This document shows positions 1 to 5,686 of a stretch of DNA of 7,793 nt, piece after piece. The DNA is from Roseovarius sp. (GTDB taxonomy: Bacteria; Pseudomonadota; Alphaproteobacteria; Rhodobacterales; Rhodobacteraceae). Below the pieces are notes generated by a model. It was not told the DNA's origin. It ran no database searches and was given only the letters and a program-made list of their open reading frames with translations. How positions within the stretch are numbered: the stretch's first letter is position 1; each line of letters starts with the position of its first letter. The stretch is taken from the NCBI GenBank assembly GCA_023260815.1, contig JALQUE010000028.1:1-7793 (forward strand), in the 5' to 3' direction. The position numbers and the translations under genes are program-made.

Positions 1-378
1 CACCCGCAGGGTCGGCGGCTGCATCGGCAACCCGAAGAACCGGTTGGGCACGCTTGTGGCCGCAACAATAGGGTCCAGCCCGGTGGTCCCGGTGGCCAGC
101 CCCTCCATCCGCATCACGCCCAGGCTGTACCCCAGCATCACCTTGCCCTCGGGCATCAGGTGACGGCCCATCACCCTGATCGGGCCGTGCATCTGCATCT
201 GCATCCCCGGCTTGCCCTTGGCCGGGTCCATCGTCCCGCCGTCATGATCCATCATCTGCGCCTGTGCGGCGCCCGCACCTGTAACCTGTGCGGTGCCCGC
301 ACCTGCCACCAGTGCGGCGCCCGCACCCGTCATCAGCCCCGCACCCATGGCGAGGGCCATCATCCAGTTCCGTGTCAT
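1..378 (-). CDS. Secreted 'transporter' (MetA-pathway-like), Met/His-rich, C-terminus beyond window
   Basis: This is the N-terminal 126 codons of a gene that runs off the left edge, with the reading frame open to base 1. A basic, hydrophobic leader (MTRNWMMALAM...) is followed by Gly/Ala-rich repeats and ends in an AQA|Q site that fits signal peptidase I, so the product is probably exported. The mature start is rich in Met and His (QMMDHDGG, GMQMQMHG). The next part (PIRVMGRHLMPEGKVMLGYS, then VPNRFFGLPMQPPTLRV) matches my memory of the alphaproteobacterial family annotated as 'transporter' or phenol MetA-pathway-like outer-membrane protein, whose usual segments are GVMGDHMHKAGEWM and VPNRFAGMPGQPPTLRV. 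Start choice: the AAAGGG Shine-Dalgarno is 8 bases from ATG 378 but only 2 bases from the in-frame ATG at 384, so 378 is preferred. It lies about 77 bases downstream of the DUF2946 gene, probably in one operon. A role in copper or other metal handling is inferred from Met/His content and neighbour, not shown. Confidence 0.72.
   Translation of the reverse strand, partial: MTRNWMMALAMGAGLMTGAGAALVAGAGTAQVTGAGAAQAQMMDHDGGTMDPAKGKPGMQMQMHGPIRVMGRHLMPEGKVMLGYSLGVMRMEGLATGTTGLDPIVAATSVPNRFFGLPMQPPTLRV
262..333 (-). repeat. Three tandem 24-bp in-frame repeats in the signal peptide region
   Basis: Three adjacent 24-bp units (333-310, 309-286 and 285-262 on the minus strand) encode MTGAGAAL, VAGAGTAQ and VTGAGAAQ. 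They differ at only a few bases; the shared core reads GGTGCGGGC(G/A)CCGCA. The preceding stretch (MGAGL) looks like a decayed partial unit. The units form the hydrophobic core and cleavage region of the leader. The repeat length is a multiple of three, so copy-number change would keep the frame. Confidence 0.85.
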
Positions 379-455
379 TCTCATATCCCTTTTGCCGGGC
401 CGCCCCCGTCATCGGTCGGGCGCCCGCAATCCTGTCGTCTTGGTTCAGTGAAACG

Positions 456-830
456 TCAGGCAGAGACAGGCGGCGCACGCGCGCCATAGGCGCGGGCGAT
501 CCGCCCCGGCACAAGGCTTTCGGCATCAACCGGGATCGTGACGCGCGCGACGCGCGCCACCGGCGGCAGAACCGGCCCGGCAAGCCCCGCCAAGGCAAGC
601 GGAATACCCAGATAGGGACAGGGATCGCCCTCGGGGGCGTCGCCGCCCACCGGCTCTCCGTCAAGGGTGACGTAATACACCCCACCCCCCGAACAGATCG
701 CGATCAGACCGGGGTGGGGCGCGCTCAGCACGATGGGCGCCGCGATCAGGCGCAGCATCAGCATCAGCCCAAGCAGCACGGCCATCAGACCGCGCAGCCC
801 CGTCCGGTCCTGTCGCTCGCGCCGCATCAT
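456..830 (-). CDS. DUF2946-type small membrane/envelope protein
   Basis: The product is 124 residues from ATG 830. It has a basic N-terminus (MMRRERQDRTGLRG), a strong hydrophobic helix (about residues 16-36, LMAVLLGLMLMLRLIAAPIV), and a conserved-looking core with IAICSGGGVYYVTLDGEPVG, then EGDPCPYLGI, and a second hydrophobic stretch (LALAGLAGPVLPPV). The core with two Cys is what I recognise as the DUF2946 family, which often neighbours copper or heavy-metal genes; its biochemical role is unknown to me. Start choice: ATG 830 has GAGAGG 8 bases upstream, whereas the in-frame GTG at 851 has no Shine-Dalgarno. The gene is followed by the Met-rich secreted protein and is separated from the upstream permease by about 120 bases, so it probably has its own promoter. 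The family assignment is moderately sure. Confidence 0.7.
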   Translation of the reverse strand: MMRRERQDRTGLRGLMAVLLGLMLMLRLIAAPIVLSAPHPGLIAICSGGGVYYVTLDGEPVGGDAPEGDPCPYLGIPLALAGLAGPVLPPVARVARVTIPVDAESLVPGRIARAYGARAPPVSA

Positions 831-860
831 CGGTGCCGCCTCTCCCGTCACCGGGCCGCG

Positions 861-890
861 ATTGGCCAGGCTTCCAGTGCAGGAAGGTTA
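861..890 (-). promoter_or_regulatory. Possible MerR/CueR-like operator upstream of the DUF2946 gene
   Basis: On the minus strand the stretch reads ATAACCTTCC-TGCACT-GGAAGCC. The arms CTTCC (871-875 on plus) and GGAAG (882-886) form a perfect 5-bp dyad with a 6-base centre. Copper-sensing MerR regulators bind ACCTTCC-N7-GGAAGGT inside a 19-bp promoter spacer. Here ATAACC and GCCAAT fall 19 bases apart around the dyad as possible -35 and -10 elements, 5' of ATG 830. Both hexamers are poor, the centre is 6 rather than 7 bases, and one flank is degenerate, so this is a weak call. Confidence 0.25.
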
Positions 891-952
891 TGCCGCCCGA
901 TCACGCGCCTGTGAACCCGGTCAAACTGCCGCAGGGCCGTTTTGCGTGCGCC

Positions 953-1819
953 CTACCGCGCCTGTCTCTGCCGCCAGAGCGTGAACAGCCCCGCCCCCAC
1001 GATCAGTGCCGCCCCAAGGGCGACGTTCATCTCGATCGTTTCGTTGAACACCGTGATCCCAAGCGTGCTCGCAAAGACCAGCTGCAAATAGGCGAACGGC
1101 TGGACCGCGCTGGCCTCGGCCACCTCGTAGCAGCGGATCAGCGTGTAATGCCCAAGCGCCCCCGTCACACAAAGCGCCGCCATCCACACCCAATCCGGGC
1201 CGCTCATCGGTTCCCAGAACCACACGCCCACCGCCGTCATGGCGACCGATCCCACCGTCCCCGTCCAGAAGAACGAGGTCGCGGCACTGTCCTTGCGCGC
1301 CACATAGCGCGTCAGCAGCCCATAGAGCGCGAACATGAACGCCGCCATCAGCGGCACCGCCGCCTCGATCTGGAAGACGCCGAATCCGGGCTTGAGGATG
1401 ATCGTCACCCCGACAAACCCCACCCCGATCGCCACCCATCGCCGCCAGCCCACGCGCTCGCCCAGAACCGGCCCCGACAGGGCCGCGATCAGCAGCGGGT
1501 AGCAGGCAAAGACCGCGTGGCTTTCCACCAGCCCCAGCAGGGTAAAGCCAAAGATCATCACGCAGATTTCCGCCACCAGAAGCACCGCGCGAAATCCCTG
1601 CATCAGTGGCTGGTCCGTCCTGGCCGCGGCGCGCACGCCGCCGGCCTTTCGGGCGGCGACCGCGATCACGAAGGCGGCAAAGAACCAATAGCGGATCATC
1701 ACCACCATCAGCACGTTGTATTCCGCCGCCAGATGCCGCGAAATACCGTCCTGCACGGCGAAAATGAAGGTGGTCACCACCATCAGCAGGATGCCGAGGC
1801 GGGTGTTCTGTTCGGTCAT
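953..1819 (-). CDS. DMT superfamily permease (EamA domains, 10 TM)
   Basis: This is a 288-residue integral inner-membrane protein, the usual length for EamA/DMT (RhaT-like) carriers. It starts MTEQNTRLGILLMVVTTFIF and shows the typical run of about ten hydrophobic helices in two homologous EamA halves (about residues 8-140 and 150-285). The first half ends with LGERVGWRRWVAIGVGFVGV and the second has AEASAVQPFAYLQLVFA, both characteristic of the family. DMT proteins export or import small metabolites such as amino acids or nucleotide-related compounds; the substrate cannot be read from sequence. Its ATG overlaps the TGA of mnmD in ATGA (1816-1819), implying translational coupling in one operon, so export of a compound linked to nucleoside or amino-acid metabolism is possible but unproven. 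A much longer open frame reaches upstream to 2143, but it lies inside mnmD and is not used. It ends in a basic tail, LWRQRQAR, before TAG. Confidence 0.93.
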   Translation of the reverse strand: MTEQNTRLGILLMVVTTFIFAVQDGISRHLAAEYNVLMVVMIRYWFFAAFVIAVAARKAGGVRAAARTDQPLMQGFRAVLLVAEICVMIFGFTLLGLVESHAVFACYPLLIAALSGPVLGERVGWRRWVAIGVGFVGVTIILKPGFGVFQIEAAVPLMAAFMFALYGLLTRYVARKDSAATSFFWTGTVGSVAMTAVGVWFWEPMSGPDWVWMAALCVTGALGHYTLIRCYEVAEASAVQPFAYLQLVFASTLGITVFNETIEMNVALGAALIVGAGLFTLWRQRQAR

Positions 1820-2493
1820 CTGGGGCCTTTCACGGCACGGGTCATGTGCCTTTTGCGGCCATATCCCGGCACGCGACTGACTGCAAACCCCGCCTCTTGC
1901 AGACCCCGGCGCACGAAGCCTGCGGCGGTATAGGTCGCCGCCGTACCATCCGGTGTCGTATGCTCGAACACCTCCCGCATCAGGCCCGCATCCCACAATT
2001 CGGGGTTCTTCGCGGGCGAGAATCCATCCAGATACCAGGCGTCCGCACCGCCCTGCCACTCGGGCAGCGTCTTGCGGGCATCGCCCGCAATCAGGCGAAA
2101 CTCCAGATCGGGCAGGCGGATCTCGTGCGCGCCGGCCTGCCAATGGCCGGCAAGCTCGGCGGCGATCTGCGATAGGTCGTCAAAGCCTGCCTGCGCGCGG
2201 ATCATGTCATCCGCCCCCATTGGAAACGCCTCGAAGCTGGTGAATCGCAGGACACCCGTGCCGCCCGCCTTGCGCCACTCCGCCAGAGTGGCCAGCAGGT
2301 TCAGCCCGGTGCCAAAACCCAGCTCCGCCACATGAAACCCATCGCAAAACCGGCCCGGCAGGTCATTGCCCGCCAGAAACACATGCCGGGTTTCCTCCAG
2401 CCCGTTCTCAAGACTGTAATAGGGATCGTCGAACCGCCTCGAGACCGGGACACCGCCCTCGCGCCATTCCAGATCCGCCTTGCGCTCGTTCAT
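1816..2493 (-). CDS. mnmD: tRNA (5-methylaminomethyl-2-thiouridine)(34)-methyltransferase MnmD
   Basis: This is a 225-residue cytoplasmic SAM-dependent methyltransferase of the DUF752/MnmD family, equal to the N-terminal half of E. coli MnmC. It methylates nm5(s2)U34 to mnm5(s2)U34 in tRNAs reading split codon boxes. Visible hallmarks are FDDPYYSLENGLEETRHVFL (residues 21-40), the SAM-binding loop ELGFGTGLNLL (57-67), an acidic residue in FEAF (87-90), the catalytic-region motif DAWYLDGFSPAKNPELW (151-167), and the C-terminal GRKRHMTRA (212-220). The length fits a stand-alone enzyme without the FAD domain. The ATG at 2493 precedes the start of the family-conserved N-terminus. It is first in a minus-strand pair with the DMT permease (ATGA overlap) and is divergent from an MnmC2-like FAD oxidoreductase about 120 bases away, which may supply its substrate. 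Confidence 0.95.
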   Translation of the reverse strand: MNERKADLEWREGGVPVSRRFDDPYYSLENGLEETRHVFLAGNDLPGRFCDGFHVAELGFGTGLNLLATLAEWRKAGGTGVLRFTSFEAFPMGADDMIRAQAGFDDLSQIAAELAGHWQAGAHEIRLPDLEFRLIAGDARKTLPEWQGGADAWYLDGFSPAKNPELWDAGLMREVFEHTTPDGTAATYTAAGFVRRGLQEAGFAVSRVPGYGRKRHMTRAVKGPR

Positions 2494-2612
2494 GATCCTG
2501 TTCCGCTATCTGGCCGTCGTGTCGCGCTTGGGCCGCGTCCGCACCCTGTGGGCAGCGCCGCGCCCCTGTGCCATAACCGCCGCGACAATGGCGATGGGGC
2601 AAGGGAATGGCA
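2494..2612. promoter_or_regulatory. Divergent promoter region between mnmD and the FAD oxidoreductase
   Basis: This 119-bp GC-rich gap separates the two divergent starts and must hold promoters for both, unless they are expressed from further away. I see no -10/-35 pair good enough to name on either strand. AAGGG at 2601-2605 is the probable ribosome binding site of the plus-strand gene. Confidence 0.4.
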
Positions 2613-3644
2613 ATGGCGGACGTGACGGTGATGGGCGCGGGCATATTCGGCTTGTCGGTGGCATGGGCTTGCCTGTGCCGTGGCGCCACGGTGCAGGTGA
2701 TCGACCCATATGGTCCGGGCGCCGGCGCTTCGGGGGGGGTCGTGGGGGCCCTTGCGCCGCATGTGCCGGAAAACTGGAACGACAAGAAGGCCTTCCAGTT
2801 CGACAGCCTGATCATGGCCGAAGCCTTCTGGGCAGGCGTGCAGGATGCCTCGGGCCTCTCGGCGGGCTATGCGCGGCTTGGCCGGTTGCAGCCCGTGCCC
2901 GACGATCACGCCCTTGATCTGGCGCGTGCGCGGGCCGATACGGCGCGCGCGCTCTGGCAAGGGCACGCGCATTGGGAGGTGATCCGCGCCCAGACACTCG
3001 ATTGGGCGCCACTGACACCGACCGGCTGGCTGATCCGCGACACGCTGACCGCGCGTCTGCATCCGCGCCGGGCCTGTGCCGCGCTGGCCGCTGCGATCAC
3101 CGCGCGCGGCGGGCAGGTGGTGGCTGATGCCGCCCCCGGCGGGTTGGTTGTCTGGGCCACCGGGGTGGCCGATCTGGACGCGCTGACCGCCCATCGCGGG
3201 CGCATGGTCGGCAATGGCGTCAAGGGGCAGGGCGCGGTGCTGGCCCATGCCGCCCCGGATCAGCCGCAGCTCTTTGCCGATACCGTTCACATCGTCCCGC
3301 ACGAGGACGGCACCACCGCCATCGGCTCCACCTCCGAGCGTGACTATGACGATCCCGCCACCACCGACGCCCAGCTTGACGCGGTGATCGCCCGCGCCCG
3401 CGCCGCTGTTCCGGCCCTGCGCGATGCGCCGGTCATTGGACGATGGGCCGGGGTGCGGCCCCGCACCCGATCGCGCGCGCCGATGCTTGGGGCGCATCCG
3501 CTGCATGACGGTCAGTTCATCGCCAATGGCGGGTTCAAGATCGGCTTCGGCATGGCGCCCAAGGTGGCGCAGGTGATGGCCGATCTGGTGCTGGACGGGG
3601 TTGATCGCATCCCCCCCGATTTCCGCCCCGAGGCGTCGCTTTAG
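2613..3644 (+). CDS. FAD-dependent oxidoreductase, DAO family, MnmC2-like
   Basis: This is a 343-residue soluble flavoprotein. It opens with an ADP-binding Rossmann motif, VMGAGIFGLSVA (GxGxxG at residues 8-13), and a glycine-rich loop, GAGASGGVVGALAPH, of the D-amino-acid-oxidase/glycine-oxidase fold. The C-terminal flavin-contact region has GVRPRTRSRAPMLG and NGGFKIGFGMAPKVAQ. The pattern GASG...GALAPH plus GVRxxTRxxxPMLG resembles the FAD half of E. coli MnmC (GASGNRQGALYP and GVRCATRDHLPMVG), which removes the carboxymethyl group from cmnm5s2U34 to give nm5s2U34. The adjacency to mnmD supports that role, but a DadA-like or glycine-oxidase-like amine oxidase cannot be excluded. Start choice: AAGGG (2601-2605) is 7 bases from ATG 2613 and only 1 base from the in-frame ATG at 2607. 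It converges on the hot-dog hydratase gene, with 90 bases between the two stops. Confidence 0.82.
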   Translation: MADVTVMGAGIFGLSVAWACLCRGATVQVIDPYGPGAGASGGVVGALAPHVPENWNDKKAFQFDSLIMAEAFWAGVQDASGLSAGYARLGRLQPVPDDHALDLARARADTARALWQGHAHWEVIRAQTLDWAPLTPTGWLIRDTLTARLHPRRACAALAAAITARGGQVVADAAPGGLVVWATGVADLDALTAHRGRMVGNGVKGQGAVLAHAAPDQPQLFADTVHIVPHEDGTTAIGSTSERDYDDPATTDAQLDAVIARARAAVPALRDAPVIGRWAGVRPRTRSRAPMLGAHPLHDGQFIANGGFKIGFGMAPKVAQVMADLVLDGVDRIPPDFRPEASL

Positions 3645-3734
3645 CCGGATTTGCGTACGGGATGGACACAAATTCAGGGGATGGACCCGGATTTCGTCCC
3701 AAACCCGTGTCGGTTTCGTACGGATCGTACCACT

Positions 3735-4529
3735 TCAGCAGGCTGTCGCCTGCATGCATTGCCGCCCGTCCGGCCCGCGCACCCAGGCGGTGCCATCGGC
3801 CTTCCAGCACAGCTCGGCGGTCTCGAAATGCATCAAGGGGGCTGTCGCCCGAAAGGTGAAGGACGACAGGCTGCCAAGCTCCCTCTCGGCCAGCAACATC
3901 AGCAGTTGTGCCAGCAGCGGACCATGCACAACCAGCCCCGCATACCCTTCTATTTCTTTCGTGTAATCAATGTCATAGTGGATGCGATGCCCATTGAACG
4001 TCAGCGCCGAATAGCGGAAAAGCAGCGTGCTGTCGAAGCTGCGGGTCTCGCAGATATCCTCGTCTTTTGCGGCCTCTGGCGGGGTCGGTTTGGGGGCGTT
4101 CAGGTCGGGGTCTTCACGATAGACAAGGTCTTGCCGGTCGGTCAGGCACAGCGTGTCGTCCTGCCAGACCTCATGGCGCAGCGTGACAAAGCCAAGCGGC
4201 CCCGTCCGACCCTCTTTGTGTTGAAAATTTTCCATGTAAGTCAATCGCTTGGAATGAATTCCCGCACGCAAGGGCGCGTGAAATTGCATGGCTCCGCCCG
4301 CCCACATCCTGCGTGGAAGGCCCATGTCGGGGATCACCCCGCCGACTTTCGGATGCCCATCTCTTCCAAGGTTTTCAGGGGGTTGCGGGTCCCAGAAATA
4401 CAGTTGGTGGAAAAAGGGCGGCAGGGCGTCGCCGGTCTCGATCGTGCAACGATGCCCAAGCGCCCCCTGCATCGCCCTCGCGCGGGCAGGGTCGATCATG
4501 TCGGGGATTATTTGTATCGGCTGGTTCAT
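3735..4529 (-). CDS. Double hot-dog acyl-CoA hydratase/dehydratase (HTD2 / mesaconyl-C4-CoA hydratase type)
   Basis: The product is 264 residues from ATG 4529. The N-terminal half (about 30-140) is a MaoC-like/FAS1-type dehydratase N domain with the signatures LYFWDPQPPENLGRDGHP (43-60) and GLPRRMWAGGAM (70-81). The C-terminal half carries the hot-dog segment FRYSALTFNGHRIHYDIDY (171-189) and GYAGLVVHGPL (195-205), where HYDIDY is the hydratase-2-like site. Family members add or remove water at enoyl/hydroxyacyl thioesters; known relatives are fungal Htd2 (3-hydroxyacyl-ACP dehydratase) and mesaconyl-C4-CoA hydratase. The substrate here is unknown. The C-terminus (WVRGPDGRQCMQATAC) looks natural. 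Start choice: the in-frame ATG at 4553 would leave only 18 bases to the divergent VOC start, and neither ATG has a clear Shine-Dalgarno; the longer open frame to 4742 overlaps the VOC gene and is rejected. Confidence 0.85.
   Translation of the reverse strand: MNQPIQIIPDMIDPARARAMQGALGHRCTIETGDALPPFFHQLYFWDPQPPENLGRDGHPKVGGVIPDMGLPRRMWAGGAMQFHAPLRAGIHSKRLTYMENFQHKEGRTGPLGFVTLRHEVWQDDTLCLTDRQDLVYREDPDLNAPKPTPPEAAKDEDICETRSFDSTLLFRYSALTFNGHRIHYDIDYTKEIEGYAGLVVHGPLLAQLLMLLAERELGSLSSFTFRATAPLMHFETAELCWKADGTAWVRGPDGRQCMQATAC
3738..3753. other. Small perfect hairpin at the 3' end of the hot-dog gene
   Basis: GCAGGC-TGTC-GCCTGC is a perfect 6-bp stem with a 4-base loop, directly inside the stop of the minus-strand hydratase gene and about 95 bases past the stop of the converging oxidoreductase. 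No U-tract follows on either strand, so a classical intrinsic terminator is doubtful. It could contribute to stopping the plus-strand transcript, or be coding coincidence. Confidence 0.3.
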
Positions 4530-4571
4530 GTCGCTAACGTAACCCTCTGACATCAAGGGAACAATCGCGAA

Positions 4572-4976
4572 ATGCAGCCAGCACTCAAGACGCTCGACCA
4601 TCTGGTTCTGACGGTCTCCGACATTGATCGGACCGTCGATTTTTATCGCGAAGTGCTGGGAATGACGCCCCGGCAATTCAGCCCCGCCGATGGCTCGACC
4701 CGGTGGGCACTCAACTTTGGAGACCAGAAAATCAATCTGCATCAGGCCGGGGTCGCGTTTTCGCCAAAGGCGAAAACACCCCTGCCCGGTAGTGCAGACC
4801 TCTGTTTTTTAAGTGAAATTCCAGTCGATGCCTGGATGGTGCATTTTGCGCAAGCCTCCGTACCCATCGAGTCGGGTCCGGTCACCCGCACCGGCGCTAC
4901 TGGACCGATCCTGTCGGTCTATATTCGCGATCCAGATGGCAATCTTCTGGAAATTTCAAATAAAACAGATGGTTGA
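4572..4976 (+). CDS. VOC-family protein, GLOD5-like (glyoxalase/bleomycin-resistance fold)
   Basis: This is a 134-residue single-subunit vicinal-oxygen-chelate protein made of two beta-alpha-beta-beta-beta modules. Module one has LDHLVLTVSDIDRTVDFY (8-25), LGM and the strand QKINLHQAG (52-60). Module two has PGSADLCFLSE (72-82), GPVTRTGATGPILSVY (102-117) and RDPDGNLLEIS (119-129). Likely metal ligands are H10, H57 and E127, plus a residue around D76. The layout (SADLCF, GPV.RTGA.GPI.SVY.RDPDGNL.E) closely follows glyoxalase-domain-containing protein 5 and its bacterial relatives, whose substrate is not established. AAGGGA at 4555-4560 serves as ribosome binding site, 11 bases from the ATG. 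The gene is divergent from the hot-dog hydratase and shares a 42-bp promoter gap with it. Its base composition is visibly more A/T-rich than its neighbours, notably at the 3' end. Confidence 0.92.
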   Translation: MQPALKTLDHLVLTVSDIDRTVDFYREVLGMTPRQFSPADGSTRWALNFGDQKINLHQAGVAFSPKAKTPLPGSADLCFLSEIPVDAWMVHFAQASVPIESGPVTRTGATGPILSVYIRDPDGNLLEISNKTDG

Positions 4977-4980
4977 GCAT

Positions 4981-5520
4981 TCAGGTCACGGCAGCCCGCA
5001 GCGCTTCCATGCGTGTTTCCACCACCTTCCCGTACAGGTCATTGGTCAACGCACCAGTGTCGTCAAACTGCTTGCCCGCCGCCGCCACGCACAGCATCTG
5101 CCCGGGCAAGACATGCGCCTGCAACGGCGCAAGGCAACTCAGCAACATGAATTGCCCCGTCTCACCGCCGGTCCGCCCTGCATTGGCTGACATGATCACG
5201 GTCGGCTTGTCCTTGAACGGCATCCCCTCGACCCGGCTGATCCAGTCCAGCGCATTTTTCAGGACGCCGGTGATCCCCTTGTTGTATTCGGGGGATGAGA
5301 TCACCACCGCATCCGCGTCCCGCACCTGCTGTGCAAGGGTTTTCACAGCCTGTGGCACCCCTTCGGCCTCTTCCAGATCGCCGTTGTAAAGTGGCAGATC
5401 AAGGTCGGCCTCCAACACATTGGCGGGGCCGAATGCCGCTTGCGCTTTGTTGAGCAACATGCGGTTGAACGATCCTTTGCGCAAAGAGCCAGAGATCGTC
5501 AGCAGCGTTGGATTGGACAT
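4981..5520 (-). CDS. NAD(P)H-dependent FMN reductase, ChrR/YieF-like
   Basis: This is a 179-residue flavodoxin-fold cytoplasmic enzyme. It shows the FMN phosphate loop GSLRKGSFNR (11-20), DLPLYNGDLE (41-50), and the flavin-contact motif SPEYNKGITGVLKNALDW (76-93), followed by GMPFKDKPTVIM and SANAGRTGGE. These closely match E. coli ChrR/YieF (GSLRKGSFN, TPEYNYSVPGGLKNAIDW), an NAD(P)H quinone reductase that also reduces chromate and other electrophiles. An antioxidant or xenobiotic-reduction role is therefore likely; SsuE/ArsH-type flavin reduction is an alternative. The ATG at 5520 has AAAGGGGA six bases upstream, a strong start. Its stop is four bases from the stop of the converging VOC gene. 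The LysR gene lies upstream on the same strand beyond a terminator, so transcription is probably independent and possibly LysR-controlled. Confidence 0.93.
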   Translation of the reverse strand: MSNPTLLTISGSLRKGSFNRMLLNKAQAAFGPANVLEADLDLPLYNGDLEEAEGVPQAVKTLAQQVRDADAVVISSPEYNKGITGVLKNALDWISRVEGMPFKDKPTVIMSANAGRTGGETGQFMLLSCLAPLQAHVLPGQMLCVAAAGKQFDDTGALTNDLYGKVVETRMEALRAAVT

Positions 5521-5595
5521 CTTGTTTCCCCTTTACAGGTTGCCTGAATGCTCGACAATCTGACACGATCCGGCAGCAAGGCAACAGGAGAGCGT

Positions 5596-5610
5596 GCACA
5601 TGCGATGTGC
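5596..5610. promoter_or_regulatory. Perfect dyad GCACATGCGATGTGC upstream of the FMN reductase gene
   Basis: Six-base arms GCACAT and ATGTGC flank a GCG centre, with no mismatch. It lies about 75-90 bases upstream of the reductase ATG and about 80 bases past the LysR stop, in non-coding DNA just beyond the LysR terminator hairpin. Placement and symmetry fit a dimer-binding operator; the binding protein is unknown, and the neighbouring LysR product is the obvious candidate. I could not assign a promoter next to it. Confidence 0.4.
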
Positions 5611-5630
5611 GGCAGGGGCCAACCAGAAAG

Positions 5631-5654
5631 CCCCGGGCGCATAAGCGTCCGGGG
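5631..5654 (-). terminator. Intrinsic terminator of the LysR gene
   Basis: On the minus strand CCCCGGACGC-TTAT-GCGCCCGGGG forms a 10-bp stem with one G-U pair and a 4-base loop, followed by CTTTCTGG. It begins 32 bases past the LysR TAA. The T-tract is short and interrupted, but the stem is very stable and its position is right. Confidence 0.7.
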
Positions 5655-5686
5655 TAAGTTGGCCATATCTTGGCAGGAGGAATGTC

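Noticed and set aside
262..333. 24-bp repeats as a CRISPR array or tRNA-like structure
   Set aside because: Units are directly adjacent without spacers and lie in frame inside a signal peptide.
417..426. CGGGCGCCCG palindrome between the DUF2946 and transporter genes
   Set aside because: A GC-only 10-bp palindrome is common by chance in DNA of this composition and has no loop or T-tract.
833..1933. Long open frame on the plus strand (366 codons)
   Set aside because: It is antisense to the DMT permease and mnmD, and its His/Arg/Pro-rich translation is the usual shadow of GC-rich coding DNA; no family resemblance.
2490..3671. Minus-strand open frame of 393 codons across the FAD oxidoreductase
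   Set aside because: The plus-strand gene has clear Rossmann and MnmC-like motifs; the antisense translation is Arg/Gly/His-rich with no recognisable domain.
4530..4742. N-terminal extension of the hot-dog hydratase
   Set aside because: The frame is open but overlaps the VOC coding region on the other strand and adds no family-like sequence.
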